From the NCBI RefSeq assembly GCF_009729415.1, contig NZ_MPKW01000001.1:310001-374000 (forward strand): a stretch of DNA of 64,000 nt. Reading direction: 5' to 3'. Numbering within the stretch: the stretch's first letter is position 1; each line of letters begins with the position of its first letter. This document shows, in pieces, positions 8,518-18,575 of the stretch. Source of the DNA: Mycolicibacterium sp. CBMA 234 (lineage in GTDB: Bacteria; Actinomycetota; Actinomycetes; Mycobacteriales; Mycobacteriaceae). The position numbers and the translations under genes are program-made. The notes beneath the pieces were generated by a model. That model did no database searches, was not told the DNA's origin, and was given only the letters and a program-made list of their open reading frames with translations.

Positions 8518-9198
8518 ATGTACAAGGTTGCCCAGTCAGCGGATGAGCGGCTGCATCGATTTCAGAATGCGCTGCGAAAACTTCTGAAGGTTTCCGCATT
8601 CGACAACTCGCGGGACTACTGGGAGCAACGCTACCGGCGCGGGGGAAACTCGGGTGCAGGGTCGTACAACCGCCTCGCAGTGTTCAAAGCGGATGTCATC
8701 AATGACTTCGTCGCAACCAACAACGTCGAGAGTGTCATCGAATTCGGGTCGGGCGACGGCGCTCAGTTGGCGCTGGCGCAATACCCTGCCTACATCGGCG
8801 TGGATGTGTCGCATACCGTCCTCGATGCAACCCGCCGCAGGTTCAGCGCCGACCAGTCGATGTCGTTTCTTCACACGAGCGAAGTAACCGAGGCGGACAG
8901 GGCTGACCTCGCACTGTCGCTGGACGTGATCTACCACCTGGTGGAGGACGACGTGTTCGACGCCTACATGCGCCAATTATTCAGTGCCGGAACCAAGTTC
9001 GTCATCGTCTACGCGAGCAACGAAGACAAGGCATGGTCGTCACCGCACGTCCGGCACCGGCAGTTCACCCGTTGGGTCGAGGCCAACCAGCCTGATTTCG
9101 TGCTCACGGAGAGAATCCCGAACGCTTATCCGTACTCGAAGAGGGATCCGGACAACACCAGCTTTGCGGATTTCTACATTTTCACGCGCAAGGGCTGA
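8518..9198 (+). CDS. Class I SAM-dependent methyltransferase
   Basis: 226 residues. Contains the SAM-binding motif I VIEFGSGDGAQL (near residues 75-86), an acidic strand-2 end (YIGVDVSHTVLDATRRRF), and DLALSLDVIYHLVEDD, typical of small class I methyltransferases in glycan clusters. The frame is open upstream to 8377, but the ATG at 8518-8520 is chosen because AGGAG sits at 8511-8515 and the upstream part would translate the tandem repeat. It probably methylates a sugar or lipid made by the adjacent glycosyltransferase. Substrate unknown. Confidence 0.85.
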   Translation: MYKVAQSADERLHRFQNALRKLLKVSAFDNSRDYWEQRYRRGGNSGAGSYNRLAVFKADVINDFVATNNVESVIEFGSGDGAQLALAQYPAYIGVDVSHTVLDATRRRFSADQSMSFLHTSEVTEADRADLALSLDVIYHLVEDDVFDAYMRQLFSAGTKFVIVYASNEDKAWSSPHVRHRQFTRWVEANQPDFVLTERIPNAYPYSKRDPDNTSFADFYIFTRKG

Positions 9199-9218
9199 AT
9201 CAGGTTGTGGGTCTACCA

Positions 9219-10160
9219 CTAGGTCACGGCGGGGTCCTTCGCAGGTTCCGCCACCGTTGAGCGGCTGCGAAGCACGGCATCGCAGGTGAACACGGTGAGG
9301 GCAACCCAGATCAGCGCGAAGCCTGCCCACCGGCCCGCCGGCATCGGCTCGTGGCCGACGAATACACCCCATGCCATCTGCAACGCCGGTGTCAGGTACT
9401 GCAGCAGACCCATCGTGACGAGCGGAAGCCGTTGTGCCGCACCGGCAAACATCAGCAGCGGGATGGCCGTCACCGGACCGCACAGCATCAGCAGTGCGGT
9501 ATGTCCGGGCCCCAGGGCCGGAACCGTCGACTGTCCGGCCACGGTGAGCATCACCAGATAGGCCACCGCGAACGGCGCTGCCAACCCGGCCTCGACCCCC
9601 ACACTGACCCGCGGATCGGCCCGGACCACCTTCTTGACCGCGCCGTACACCCCGAACGACAGCGCCACGCCGAGGCCGATCGCCGGAACCTGACCCGCCT
9701 GCACCGCAAGCACGATCACCGCGGCCACAGCGATGACCAGAGCGGCCCCCTGCGCGCGGGTGAGCCGCTCCCCGAACACCGCGACGCCCAGTGCGACACT
9801 CACCAGCGGATTGATGAAATAGCCCAGCGCAGCGTCGACCACGTGGCCGTTGTTGACCGCGTAGATGTAGATGCCCCAGTTCAGCGAGATCAGCGCCGAC
9901 GCGCACACCAGCAGGCCCCAGGTACGAGCACTCAGCCGGCGCAGGTCACCCAGGCGGCGGCCGACGGCCAGCACCACGAACATCAGCAGCACAGTCCACA
10001 CGATGCGGTGTGCCAGCACTTCGAATGCCCCTGCCGGCTTCAGCAGCGGGAAGAACGCCGGGAACAGGCCCCAAGAGACATAGGCGCCCAGTCCGAGCAG
10101 CAGGCCGCGGTCTTGGTTCGCTGTGGCCATCGTCGTGGCGGTCGTCGAGGTGGTGGTCAC
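9219..10160 (-). CDS. rarD: RarD/EamA-family transporter
   Basis: About 313 residues with ten hydrophobic segments in two homologous halves, the EamA layout. Typical RarD features are [19 protein letters not shown] near the N-terminus, [40 protein letters not shown] and the late [13 protein letters not shown]. The GTG at 10158-10160 overlaps the stop of the upstream pseudouridine synthase gene (GTGA); an internal ATG at 10128-10130 (MATANQDRG) is an alternative start ten codons later. RarD proteins are thought to be small-molecule permeases; the substrate is unproven. It is the last gene of an lspA-pseudouridine synthase-rarD run. Confidence 0.9.
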   Translation of the reverse strand: MTTTSTTATTMATANQDRGLLLGLGAYVSWGLFPAFFPLLKPAGAFEVLAHRIVWTVLLMFVVLAVGRRLGDLRRLSARTWGLLVCASALISLNWGIYIYAVNNGHVVDAALGYFINPLVSVALGVAVFGERLTRAQGAALVIAVAAVIVLAVQAGQVPAIGLGVALSFGVYGAVKKVVRADPRVSVGVEAGLAAPFAVAYLVMLTVAGQSTVPALGPGHTALLMLCGPVTAIPLLMFAGAAQRLPLVTMGLLQYLTPALQMAWGVFVGHEPMPAGRWAGFALIWVALTVFTCDAVLRSRSTVAEPAKDPAVT

Positions 10161-11080
10161 TGCTGATGCAACACGTCCAACGCGTGTTGCAATTCCGGGG
10201 GGTACTCGCTGGTGATCTCGATCCACCGGCCGTCAGCCGGATGAGCGAACCCCAGCGAGCGGGCGTGCAGCCACTGGCGCTGGAGCCCAAGTTTTTTCGC
10301 CAGTGTCGGATCGGCGCCGTAGGTGAGGTCACCGCAGCAGGGGTGATGCAGTGCCGAGAAATGCACCCGAATCTGGTGGGTACGACCGGTCTCCAGGTGC
10401 ACGTCGAGCAGGCTCGCAGCGACGAACGCCTCGACGGTGTCGTAATGCGTGATGCTGTGCCGGCCGCCCTCGGTGACGGCGAATTTCCAGTCGTTGCCGC
10501 GGCTGCGACCGATGGGCGCGTCGATGGTACCGCTGGACGGATCGGGGTGGCCCTGCACCAGCGCGTGGTAGCGCTTGTCGACAGTGCGGTGCTTGAACGC
10601 CCGCTTGAGCACGGTATATGCCCGCTCTGACAACGCCACCACCATGACGCCGGAGGTCCCGGCATCCAGCCGGTGCACAATGCCCTGCCGCTCGTGAATG
10701 CCCGAGGTACTGATCCGGAAGCCTGCCGCGGCGAGTCCGCCGAGGACGGTCGGGCCGGTCCAGCCCACCGAAGCGTGCGCGGCCACTCCGGCCGGCTTGT
10801 CCACGGCGACGATGTCGTCGTCGGAGTAGAGGATCGCCATGCCCTCGATCTCCTCGGGCGTGTTCTCCACCGGCGCCGGCGCCTCGGGCAGCCGAACCTC
10901 CAGCCAGGACCCCGCCACCAACTTGTCCGACTTGGCGGCCGGGGCGCCGTCGATATCCACCCCGCCGTCCTCGGCGATGGCAGCCACCGCGGTCCTCGAC
11001 AGCCCCAGCAACCGGGATAGCCCGGCATCCACCCGCATCCCGGCCAGTCCCTCGGGGACCGGCATCGAACGACTACTCAT
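10157..11080 (-). CDS. RluA/RluD-family pseudouridine synthase
   Basis: 307 residues. N-terminal S4 RNA-binding domain (residues ~10-75), then a pseudouridine synthase domain with the catalytic aspartate in [12 protein letters not shown], plus [12 protein letters not shown] and the [20 protein letters not shown] motif. It isomerises uridines in rRNA, by family likeness to RluD. It matches M. tuberculosis Rv1540 in sequence type and place, directly after lspA. Start ATG at 11078-11080 overlaps the lspA stop (ATGA), and its own stop overlaps the rarD start, so all three are coupled. Confidence 0.94.
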   Translation of the reverse strand: MSSRSMPVPEGLAGMRVDAGLSRLLGLSRTAVAAIAEDGGVDIDGAPAAKSDKLVAGSWLEVRLPEAPAPVENTPEEIEGMAILYSDDDIVAVDKPAGVAAHASVGWTGPTVLGGLAAAGFRISTSGIHERQGIVHRLDAGTSGVMVVALSERAYTVLKRAFKHRTVDKRYHALVQGHPDPSSGTIDAPIGRSRGNDWKFAVTEGGRHSITHYDTVEAFVAASLLDVHLETGRTHQIRVHFSALHHPCCGDLTYGADPTLAKKLGLQRQWLHARSLGFAHPADGRWIEITSEYPPELQHALDVLHQQ

Positions 11081-11739
11081 CGGCCGCTGTCAGCTTCGTC
11101 GACAACCGGATCGGAATCCGACGTCTCTGACGAATCCGGCTGTGCCTCTGCCACTTTCGCCGGCTCATCGGCCGGGTCCGTGGGAGCTTTGCCGTCGGAA
11201 TCGAAATCCGAGCCGAACATCGACAAGCCGACCAGCAGCACCGCGCCGCACACCACCGCAGAATCGGCGAGGTTGAACACGGGCCACCACCCCACAGACA
11301 GGAAGTCCACGACGTGCCCGCGGAGCGGCCCCGGCGACCGGAAGAACCGGTCCATCAGGTTGCCCAGGGCACCGCCCAGGATCATGCCCAGACCCAGCGC
11401 CCACCACACGGAGACCAGGCGGCGCCCCATCCAGATGATGCCCACGACCACGCCGGTGGCGATCAGGGTCAACACCCAGGTGTACCCGGTCGCCATCGAG
11501 AAGGCGGCACCGGAATTGCGAACCAGGGTCCAGGTGATGGTGTCGCCGATGATCTCGACCGGCTGGCCCGGCACCAGGAGCTTCACCGCCAGCGTCTTGG
11601 TCAGCACATCAAGGCCCAGAACCAGCGCCGCTACCACCAGCAGCAGCCGTAGACGCCGCTGGTTGGGTACCTCATCCTGGACGTTCGCGGCGTCCGAACC
11701 GGCCGCAGCGGGGTCCGTGGATTCATCAGTCACGCCCAT
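11077..11739 (-). CDS. lspA: Lipoprotein signal peptidase (signal peptidase II)
   Basis: 220 residues. Removes the signal peptide from diacylglyceryl-modified prolipoproteins. Four transmembrane segments; catalytic aspartates are in the conserved [10 protein letters not shown] and FNLADSAV motifs, with RNSGAAFS upstream. The N-terminus (~35 residues) and C-terminus (~50 residues, acidic) extend beyond the enzyme core, as often seen in mycobacteria. The frame is open far upstream, but the ATG at 11737-11739 (MGVTDEST) is chosen because the upstream part lies across the divergent ansA. The coupled order lspA-pseudouridine synthase is that of M. tuberculosis Rv1539-Rv1540. Confidence 0.95.
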   Translation of the reverse strand: MGVTDESTDPAAAGSDAANVQDEVPNQRRLRLLLVVAALVLGLDVLTKTLAVKLLVPGQPVEIIGDTITWTLVRNSGAAFSMATGYTWVLTLIATGVVVGIIWMGRRLVSVWWALGLGMILGGALGNLMDRFFRSPGPLRGHVVDFLSVGWWPVFNLADSAVVCGAVLLVGLSMFGSDFDSDGKAPTDPADEPAKVAEAQPDSSETSDSDPVVDEADSGR

Positions 11740-11775
11740 ATCATCCCAAAGAAGCCGTGAGGAACAATTTCGCCC

Positions 11776-12699
11776 ATGAGTCGCGTCGTCGTGATCGCCA
11801 CCGGAGGCACTATCGCCACCAGTACCGACCAGCATGGAGTAGCCCGGCCGACGCGCAGTGCCACCGACCTGATCAGTGGCCTGGGGTCGAGCGTTCAGGT
11901 CGATACCGTCGATTTGATGTCGGTGGACAGCTCTGAATTGACCCCGGCCGACTGGGACCGCATCGGGGCCGCGGTACGCGCCGCCGGTGATGCCGACGGC
12001 ATCGTCGTCACCCACGGCACCGACACCATGGAAGAGACCGCGCTGTGGCTGGACCTCACCTACTCGGGCACGGTCCCGGTGGTGCTGACCGGCGCGATGC
12101 GCAGCAGCGACGCCCCCGACGCTGACGGCCCGGGCAATCTGCGGGATGCGATCACCGTGGCCGCCAGTCCTTCCGCCCGGGACCTCGGGGTGCTGGTGAG
12201 CATGGCCGGACTCGTGTGGCAGCCCCTCGGTATGACGAAGGCCGGACACGGTTTGGTCGGCACCGCCGTCGGCTCGATCCGGGACGGCTCATTCGTCCCG
12301 GACGCGGCCAAGCGGCGGCCACAGCTCGGTGAGCTCTCAGCGGCAGCCGCGCCGCGGGTGGACATCGTCGCGGCCTATGCCGGCAGTGACGCGCTGGCCA
12401 TGGATGCCTTCGTGACGGCCGGCGCCGGCGGGATCGTGCTGGAGTCGCTCGGCTCGGGCAATGCGGGGTCGAAGGTGCTCGCCGGGGTTCAGCGACTGTG
12501 CGCCGCCGGCGTGGCTGTGGCGATCGCGACCCGGGTGCCCGGCACGCGCGTCACCTCGGGCTACGGACCGGGGCGGGCGCTGCTGGATGCCGGTGCGGTC
12601 TCGGCCGGCGGCCTGCGCGCTGCGCAGGCCCGGGTGCTGCTGATGGCGGCCCTGGCCTCCGGCACACCGACCGCCGAGCTGTTCGCTGAGTGGGCTTAG
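11776..12699 (+). CDS. ansA: L-asparaginase
   Basis: 307 residues. Hydrolyses asparagine to aspartate and ammonia. Both active-site threonine motifs are present: [11 protein letters not shown] near the N-terminus and [12 protein letters not shown] around residue 80. Downstream are [19 protein letters not shown] and the C-terminal [19 protein letters not shown]. No signal peptide is obvious, suggesting a cytosolic enzyme. The gene is divergent from lspA with a 36 bp gap, the same arrangement as ansA (Rv1538c)/lspA in M. tuberculosis. Confidence 0.95.
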   Translation: MSRVVVIATGGTIATSTDQHGVARPTRSATDLISGLGSSVQVDTVDLMSVDSSELTPADWDRIGAAVRAAGDADGIVVTHGTDTMEETALWLDLTYSGTVPVVLTGAMRSSDAPDADGPGNLRDAITVAASPSARDLGVLVSMAGLVWQPLGMTKAGHGLVGTAVGSIRDGSFVPDAAKRRPQLGELSAAAAPRVDIVAAYAGSDALAMDAFVTAGAGGIVLESLGSGNAGSKVLAGVQRLCAAGVAVAIATRVPGTRVTSGYGPGRALLDAGAVSAGGLRAAQARVLLMAALASGTPTAELFAEWA

Positions 12700-12758
12700 C
12701 GCGACCGTCCCAGCTACTGGACTTCTTCCGCCGTCGCGGCAGAACTATTGACGAATAG

Positions 12759-14867
12759 GTGATATTTTCCGCGACGCTGTTACTTCCTGGGAAAGGTACG
12801 GAGCTGAAGGCGCCTATTAGCCAACGCGCGCCGCAGAAGCGCCTCGACATTCAAGGCATGCGCGCGATCGCAGTAGCGCTGGTGGTGCTGTTCCACGCCG
12901 AGAGCCCCGGCTTCGGCGGCGGGTACGTCGGCGTCGACGTCTTCTTCGTGATCTCGGGCTTCCTGATCAGCACCCACCTGTTGGGCGAGCTGTGCGATCG
13001 CGGGCGAATCGGATTCAGCGGGTTCTACGCTCGGCGCGTCCGACGACTGCTGCCGGCCGCGTTGACCGTCATCGTCGCCACGGTGGCCGCGGCCGCGATC
13101 TGGGTCTCCCCCGTGCAGTTCAGCGCCGTCATCAAGGATGCGATCGCTGCCACCTGCTACGTCCCCAACATCGTGTTCGCGTTTCGCGCCACCGACTACC
13201 TTGCCGACACCACGCCGTCGTTGTTCATGCACTATTGGTCACTCGGTGTCGAGGAGCAGTTCTACCTGCTCTGGCCGGTGTTGCTCGTGGGTCTGTACCG
13301 AGTGTTCAAACTGCGGGCGCGCATGGCCGTGGCCATCGCCGGGATCATCGCGGCGTCGTTCGCGCTATGTGTGGTGTTGACCAAATTCTCCCAAGCGAAC
13401 GCCTTCTTCACCCTGTTCTCCCGGATCTGGGAGTTCGGCCTGGGCACTCTGATCGCATTCGCCCTACTGCGCCGCGGCCGCATCTTCGGCGACCGGATCG
13501 GCGCGCTCGCCGGATGGGTGGGGCTGGCGGCCGTTGTCGGCAGCGGCATGGTTTTCTCCACCGCCACTGAATATCCGGGCTATGCGGTGGCGGTGCCGGT
13601 AGTCGGCACGGCACTGCTGATCGCCGCAGGTCCGGTCCCCAAGGGGCCTGGGACCCTGCTGAGCCTGCGCCCGTTCACCTGGATCGGCGATATCTCGTAC
13701 TCGCTGTACCTCGTGCACTGGCCGCTGCTGGTCATTCCTCTCGCGGCCACCGGCTACATGCGCGTATTGCCGCTGTGGCTGCGGGCCGCGATCGTCGCGG
13801 CGTGTGTCCCGATGGCCTGGCTGCTGTACACCTACGTCGAGCAACCCGGCCAGCGCCTGGTGTGGCTGACCTCGGCTCGCCCCCGTCGAACGCTCGCCGC
13901 GACCGCCGCCGCGATGGCGGCGGTCTGCGCCGTCGCGCTCACCTTCGCAGCGGCGTACCACCCGATCCGCGACGCGGGTCGCACGGCACCGCACATGGCG
14001 CTCAGCGTGAAACCTGTCGGCACCCCGTATGTGCCGAGCAACCTCACTCCGCAGCTCGCCGTCGGCGCAGGTGGCGAGCCGGCCACCTATGCCATGGGCT
14101 GCCACCGGTCGCAGTGGTCCTCCGATCCGGCAGGCTGCGTGCTGGGCACCAACGCAGCGGCACCGCTGGTCGTCCTGTTCGGCGATTCCCATGCGGGGCA
14201 GTGGTTTCCGGCCGTGTCGAAACTGGCCGACCAGGGCTTGATCCGGTTGGACAACCGCACCAAGAGTCGCTGTCCGGCGGCAGAAATACATTTCCCCGAT
14301 TACCCGGAGTGCGATGAGTGGCGCCGGGGTGTGATCGCCAGCCTCGCGACGGCGAAGCCGGCTCTGATCCTGCTCGGCAATTGGGCGTCGTACGTACAGA
14401 AAGACAATGCCGCCACTGCGCGCTGGAAAGCTGCGCTGACCGGCACCCTGAACAAATTGCCGTCTGAGTCCCGCGTCGCGGTGTTCGCCGACTCGCCGTC
14501 GATCGGCGTGCCACCCGCGTTCTGCCTCAGCCTGTCCCCCAACGACGCGCGCCACTGCGCACTGCCGCGGACCAGAGCGCTCGACGACAGGGTCCGTAAG
14601 GCGGAACAGGAGCTCGCGGCCGCTCACGCCTTCACCTATCTGGACTACATCGACTACCTCTGCAACGACACCGATTGTCCGAGCATTCTGGGCGATACCT
14701 TCATCTACCGCGATGAGCACCACCTCACTGTCGCGGCGAGCACAGCACTGGCTCCACTGATCGACGCCGACGTGCTGTCCGTTCTCGGCGTAGATCGCGC
14801 GTCGGCGTCAGGGAGCGCTCAGCGAGGTCAAGCGGCCGCGGCGCCCGTCGGCGTGGGTCGACACTAA
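12759..14867 (+). CDS. Membrane O-acyltransferase with SGNH domain (OafA/YrhL-like)
   Basis: About 702 residues. The N-terminal half is an acyltransferase-3 domain: [20 protein letters not shown] with its His, [27 protein letters not shown], and [16 protein letters not shown], with about ten membrane spans. The C-terminal third is an SGNH-like domain with the nucleophile motif [14 protein letters not shown] and a terminal [10 protein letters not shown], the Asp/His partner. Such fusions O-acetylate or O-acylate cell-surface polysaccharides or peptidoglycan. The GTG at 12759 is the only start upstream of the conserved N-terminus I found; ribosome site weak. Its stop overlaps the stop of the convergent dinX. 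Confidence 0.9.
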   Translation: MIFSATLLLPGKGTELKAPISQRAPQKRLDIQGMRAIAVALVVLFHAESPGFGGGYVGVDVFFVISGFLISTHLLGELCDRGRIGFSGFYARRVRRLLPAALTVIVATVAAAAIWVSPVQFSAVIKDAIAATCYVPNIVFAFRATDYLADTTPSLFMHYWSLGVEEQFYLLWPVLLVGLYRVFKLRARMAVAIAGIIAASFALCVVLTKFSQANAFFTLFSRIWEFGLGTLIAFALLRRGRIFGDRIGALAGWVGLAAVVGSGMVFSTATEYPGYAVAVPVVGTALLIAAGPVPKGPGTLLSLRPFTWIGDISYSLYLVHWPLLVIPLAATGYMRVLPLWLRAAIVAACVPMAWLLYTYVEQPGQRLVWLTSARPRRTLAATAAAMAAVCAVALTFAAAYHPIRDAGRTAPHMALSVKPVGTPYVPSNLTPQLAVGAGGEPATYAMGCHRSQWSSDPAGCVLGTNAAAPLVVLFGDSHAGQWFPAVSKLADQGLIRLDNRTKSRCPAAEIHFPDYPECDEWRRGVIASLATAKPALILLGNWASYVQKDNAATARWKAALTGTLNKLPSESRVAVFADSPSIGVPPAFCLSLSPNDARHCALPRTRALDDRVRKAEQELAAAHAFTYLDYIDYLCNDTDCPSILGDTFIYRDEHHLTVAASTALAPLIDADVLSVLGVDRASASGSAQRGQAAAAPVGVGRH

Positions 14868-16222
14868 CCGTCGTCAGCCGGCAGCTGCGCCAGGTAGTCC
14901 TGCCAGTCGAGGCTGTCGACCGGATCGGCGCGGGTGATCCGTGGATCGTCGGATGCGACGGTCCGGGCCACGCCCGGACCGCTGGCGCGGGTTTCGAACC
15001 GCACCGTCATGACACCGTGCCCCGCCCCCTGCACCCAACCGTGGCCGAGGTCCGGATGCTGGACATCGTCACCGATGCGCCACGGGGACTCCGTCGGCGC
15101 CGCGTTGACCGGCCCGTCCTGACCAGCCGGCATCGAGGACTGCGGACCGTCCAGCATCTCGAGCTCCGGAAACAACGACTCTTGGCGAGCGTCGGTCAAG
15201 CCCGAAAACCCAACGCCCACAAGGCGAATGGGGCCGATCTCGACCGGATCGAGCAGCAGCCGGCGGGCCGTCGCCGTCAAGGTCGACGGGTCAGTGGTGG
15301 CGTACGGCAGCGTGGCTGACCGGGTCAGCGTGCTCATGTCGGACTTCTTCAGCTTGACCGTCACCGTGCGCGCGCCACGACCGTCGCGCTGCAGCCGCCG
15401 GTGCGCATGCTCGGCGATGGGGCCGATACTTTCGCGCAGCTGATCCAGCGTGGTCAGGTCGACCTGGAAGGTGGATTCGGCGCTGATCTGTTTGGCCTCG
15501 GCACGTTCGACCACCGGGCGGTCGTCGATGCCGCGCGCCAGCCGGTGCAAAGCCGCGCCAACAGCGCTGCCGAGGACATCCGCGGCTTCGGCGTCCGTGA
15601 GCGCCGCCAGGGCTCCGATGGTCTCGATGCCGAGCCGGTGCAGCTTCTCCTCGGCAACCGGCCCGATGCCCCACAGTCGGCGCACCGGCAGGGCCTCCAA
15701 CAGCGGTCCCTGCTCCGCGCGGCTGATGATTCGCACCCCGTCGGGCTTGGCGAGGCCCGACGCGATCTTCGCAACCTGTTTGCCCGAGCCCGCACCCACC
15801 GAGGCCACCAGCCCCGTCGCGTCGAGCACCGCGGCGCGCAGGTCTTCGCAGAATTGCCGGGCCTCATCGGGGCCCGCCCCCACCAGCTCCGCGGGCTCCC
15901 CGAATGCCTCGTCGAAGGACAGCTGCTCCAGTACTGGCACCACCGCTCGCACGGCGTCGAGCGCGCGTCTACTGGCCACCGAATACACCGCACCCCGCGG
16001 CGGCAACACGACGGCGGACGCCCCGACCAGCCGGCGTGCCTGATGCATCGGCATCGCCGAGCGGGCGCCGAACCTGCGGGCCTGATAGCTGGCACCGGCC
16101 ACCACCCCACGGCCGCCCAGACCACCAACCAGGACCGGTCTGTCCCGCAAAGTCGGCCGGGTCAGCTGCTCGACGGACGCGAAAAAGGCGTCCATATCAA
16201 GGTGCATGACCCAGCGATCCAC
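14864..16222 (-). CDS. dinX: Y-family DNA polymerase IV (DinX)
   Basis: About 452 residues. Translesion polymerase: [14 protein letters not shown] with the metal aspartate, [20 protein letters not shown] (second acidic motif), [20 protein letters not shown], and a helix-hairpin-helix [19 protein letters not shown]-terminal ~90-residue tail carries [20 protein letters not shown], also present in M. tuberculosis DinX (Rv1537). The start is uncertain: GTG at 16222 ([11 protein letters not shown]) mimics the M. tuberculosis N-terminus; ATG at 16207 is an alternative. Place beside ansA/ileS matches M. tuberculosis. Converges with the acyltransferase gene with overlapping stops. Confidence 0.94.
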   Translation of the reverse strand: MDRWVMHLDMDAFFASVEQLTRPTLRDRPVLVGGLGGRGVVAGASYQARRFGARSAMPMHQARRLVGASAVVLPPRGAVYSVASRRALDAVRAVVPVLEQLSFDEAFGEPAELVGAGPDEARQFCEDLRAAVLDATGLVASVGAGSGKQVAKIASGLAKPDGVRIISRAEQGPLLEALPVRRLWGIGPVAEEKLHRLGIETIGALAALTDAEAADVLGSAVGAALHRLARGIDDRPVVERAEAKQISAESTFQVDLTTLDQLRESIGPIAEHAHRRLQRDGRGARTVTVKLKKSDMSTLTRSATLPYATTDPSTLTATARRLLLDPVEIGPIRLVGVGFSGLTDARQESLFPELEMLDGPQSSMPAGQDGPVNAAPTESPWRIGDDVQHPDLGHGWVQGAGHGVMTVRFETRASGPGVARTVASDDPRITRADPVDSLDWQDYLAQLPADDG

Positions 16223-16255
16223 AAGGCGCAATGCTAGGTGGCTACCGTTGTAGGC

Positions 16256-16477
16256 ATGAACGACGTGCCAATCCGCGACGAGTCGATTCGACTGGGCCAA
16301 TTCCTCAAGCTGGCCTCACTGATCGACAGCGGTGCCGACGCCAAAGCGGTCATCAGCGAAGGCATGGTCGAAGTCAACGGCGACGTCGAGACTCGCCGCG
16401 GTCGGCAGCTACGGGCTGGTGACGTGGTGGCGTTCGCCGGAAAGCAGGCAGTGGTCGTCAATTACCGCGCGCAATAG
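16256..16477 (+). CDS. Small S4-domain RNA-binding protein
   Basis: 73 residues, almost wholly one S4 domain: [20 protein letters not shown], then [21 protein letters not shown]. It resembles YbcJ/YaaA-type small S4 proteins that bind structured RNA, possibly rRNA. Start ATG at 16256 ([10 protein letters not shown]); an in-frame start 18 bases upstream is less likely. Divergent from dinX with a gap of about 33 bp. The GAP-like gene follows 28 bp downstream. The exact RNA target is unknown. Confidence 0.88.
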   Translation: MNDVPIRDESIRLGQFLKLASLIDSGADAKAVISEGMVEVNGDVETRRGRQLRAGDVVAFAGKQAVVVNYRAQ

Positions 16478-16505
16478 CCAGCTAACCCGGGTAGGGTGCG
16501 GCACC

Positions 16506-17252
16506 GTGTGGGCCACCGTAGTGATGTTCGCCGTCATGGCGATGTGGGATCCCGTCCGCCTCGGGGTGGCGGTGTTCGTTGTAATGCGCAATCGCCCGAT
16601 CCCAGCCTTGTTCGTGTTCTGCCTCGGCGGCCTCACGTCAAGCCTGATCATCGGTGTCAGTGCCGTCTATTTGCTCCACGGCACCACCAAACGGCTCATT
16701 GCCGACATGAATTCGTCGACCCAGTCGATCGACCCCGGCGACGCCAAAATTGTGATCGGCGCACTGGTGCTCGTGGTCGCGCTGGCGCTGTTGTTTCGCG
16801 CTGCCACCAAAACCCCAGTGCCCGTGGCGGTAGGGGCGCCCGGAGGCGTCAGTGCCGACCCGGAACCGCAGGTTGAACAGGTTTCTTCGTCGGTGACGGC
16901 GCGGCTGACGGCATGGGCCCGTCAGCTGATGCGCAGCCAGTCCTTGTGGATGTCGTTTCTGGCCGGCCTGTGGGCCGGCCCAGGCCCACACGTCGAACTG
17001 GTGGGCGCCCTCGGCGTGATCCTCGCGTCGGGAAATCACAAATCCGTGCAGCTGACGGCCGTGGTGGTCTACGCCATCGTGTCCTTCGCGTTCGCCGAGA
17101 TTCCGTTGGTCTGCTACCTGATCGCCCCGGCGAAGACAGCCCAGTACCTGGAGCTGGTACCGAACTGGCTGCGGGCCCGCCGCATCTGGGTGATGGCCAC
17201 TGCACTGACCTTGTTGGGCGTGTATCTACTGGCCTCGGGCGTGCTGTCCTAG
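16506..17252 (+). CDS. GAP-like (Sap/peptidoglycolipid-addressing) membrane protein
   Basis: About 248 residues, six predicted membrane segments in two sets of three separated by a soluble loop (residues ~100-145). The N-terminus MFAVMAMWDPVRLGVAVFVVMRN and GLWAGPGPHVELVGALGVILASGN are characteristic of the mycobacterial GAP family, whose founding member helps move glycopeptidolipid to the cell surface (known in M. smegmatis). GTG start at 16506 chosen; other GTG codons lie just upstream. It precedes two PimE-like mannosyltransferase genes on the same strand, so it may export a mannosylated lipid. That link is inference. Confidence 0.82.
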   Translation: MWATVVMFAVMAMWDPVRLGVAVFVVMRNRPIPALFVFCLGGLTSSLIIGVSAVYLLHGTTKRLIADMNSSTQSIDPGDAKIVIGALVLVVALALLFRAATKTPVPVAVGAPGGVSADPEPQVEQVSSSVTARLTAWARQLMRSQSLWMSFLAGLWAGPGPHVELVGALGVILASGNHKSVQLTAVVVYAIVSFAFAEIPLVCYLIAPAKTAQYLELVPNWLRARRIWVMATALTLLGVYLLASGVLS

Positions 17253-17369
17253 GCCGTCCTGGGCTTTCCCGGCTATTTCCCGCGCTGCGTTGTTGTGAAA
17301 ACACTATGGATTACCTGTGAGCGTAATTTCCAGCGCGACCTACGCCGCTACAGCCGATATATTCGCCCA

Positions 17370-18575
17370 GTGAACGCAGGATCCGCGCTACTGCGTCCAG
17401 AACTCTCCCGCTGGCAGGCGCTGGCGCCGGTCATTCTTGCGGTCAGCGCCACCCTCCGGATCGCCTCGACCATGGGCTACTACCTGGTCAAGGGTGACGC
17501 CTTCTTCGATCTTCGGGTCTATGTTCTGGGCGGCTCCGCGATAGCGCACCCAGGCGCCCTGTACGACTTCTTCTACCTCGACCCGACCAAGGGCGAGCAC
17601 CTGCCCTTCACGTATCCCCCGTTCGCGGCAATGGTGTTCGCGCCCTTGCACTTTGCCCCCTTCGGGGTCGTCGCATTCATCTGGCAGGTCGCGCTGATCG
17701 CAGCCATTTACGCGACGGTGCGACTCAGCCAGAAGTTCATCGGCGGCGGCAGCCAGCGCATCGCGATGCTGTGGACGGCCGGGGCGATCTGGATGGAGGC
17801 GCCCGGCAGCAGCATTCAGTCGGGACAGGTCGGCATCTTCCTGATGCTGGCCGTGCTCTACGCGGCCTATGACTCTCGGTGGTGGCTGTCCGGTCTGTTG
17901 ATCGGTGTCAGCGCCGGCATCAAGCTGACGCCTGCGATCACCGGCTTCTACTTCGTCGGAATGCGACGCTGGGGTGCGGCGGTGTTCTCGGCGGTGGTGT
18001 TCTTCGTGACCGTCGGGCTGGGGTATCTGTTTTTGCCCGACGAGACGCGGCGCTACTTCCCGCACCAGATGGCCGAGGCCGGTAAGTCGCTGCCCGTCGG
18101 CTCTGCCTGGAACCAGTCCTGGGACGGTGGGCTGTCGCGGCTTCTGGGCTACGACATCGGCATGTCGCCCCTTCTCATCGCCGTCATTGTGGCCACTGCT
18201 GTGCTGACAGTGCTGGCGTTCCGAGCACTCGGCGGCGACCGGCTCGGCTCGGTGCTGGTGGTTCAGCTGTTCGGATTGCTGGCCGAGCCGGTGTCCTGGA
18301 CCCATCACTGGGTGTGGGTACTGCCGCTGATGATCTGGCTGCTCTACGGACCGTGGCGCGACCAGCCAGGCGCCCGGATATTCGGCTGGGGCTGGGTGGC
18401 CCTGATGGTGCTCAGCGTGCCGAGCCTGCTGTCTTTCGCCCAGCCGAACATCTGGCAGATCAGCCGCCCGTGGTACCTGGCCTGGGGCGAGATGGTGTAC
18501 ATCTTCGCGGCGCTGGCGACCATGATCTGGATAGTCAGAACAGGCCGTCGTGGTGACGTTACGCAACGCACCTGA
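17370..18575 (+). CDS. PimE-like polyprenol-phosphate-mannose-dependent mannosyltransferase (GT87), copy 1
   Basis: About 401 residues, around ten membrane segments. The conserved GT87/DUF2029 region FFDLRVYVLGGSAIAHPG carries the Asp equivalent to the PimE catalytic residue, followed by PFTYPPFAAMVFAPL, GQVGIFLMLAVLYAA, GIKLTPAITGFYFV, NQSWDGGLSRLLGYD and SWTHHWVWVLPL. PimE-type enzymes use polyprenyl-phosphomannose outside the membrane to mannosylate phosphatidylinositol mannosides, lipomannan or related lipids. The GTG at 17370 (VNAGSALLRPEL) is chosen over an upstream ATG that would add 25 non-conserved residues. The next gene is a close paralogue overlapping this one by 26 bases. Confidence 0.86.
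   Translation: MNAGSALLRPELSRWQALAPVILAVSATLRIASTMGYYLVKGDAFFDLRVYVLGGSAIAHPGALYDFFYLDPTKGEHLPFTYPPFAAMVFAPLHFAPFGVVAFIWQVALIAAIYATVRLSQKFIGGGSQRIAMLWTAGAIWMEAPGSSIQSGQVGIFLMLAVLYAAYDSRWWLSGLLIGVSAGIKLTPAITGFYFVGMRRWGAAVFSAVVFFVTVGLGYLFLPDETRRYFPHQMAEAGKSLPVGSAWNQSWDGGLSRLLGYDIGMSPLLIAVIVATAVLTVLAFRALGGDRLGSVLVVQLFGLLAEPVSWTHHWVWVLPLMIWLLYGPWRDQPGARIFGWGWVALMVLSVPSLLSFAQPNIWQISRPWYLAWGEMVYIFAALATMIWIVRTGRRGDVTQRT

Noticed and set aside
13464..14723. A 419-codon minus-strand frame
   Set aside because: Antisense to the acyltransferase/SGNH gene, whose own frame has clear catalytic motifs.
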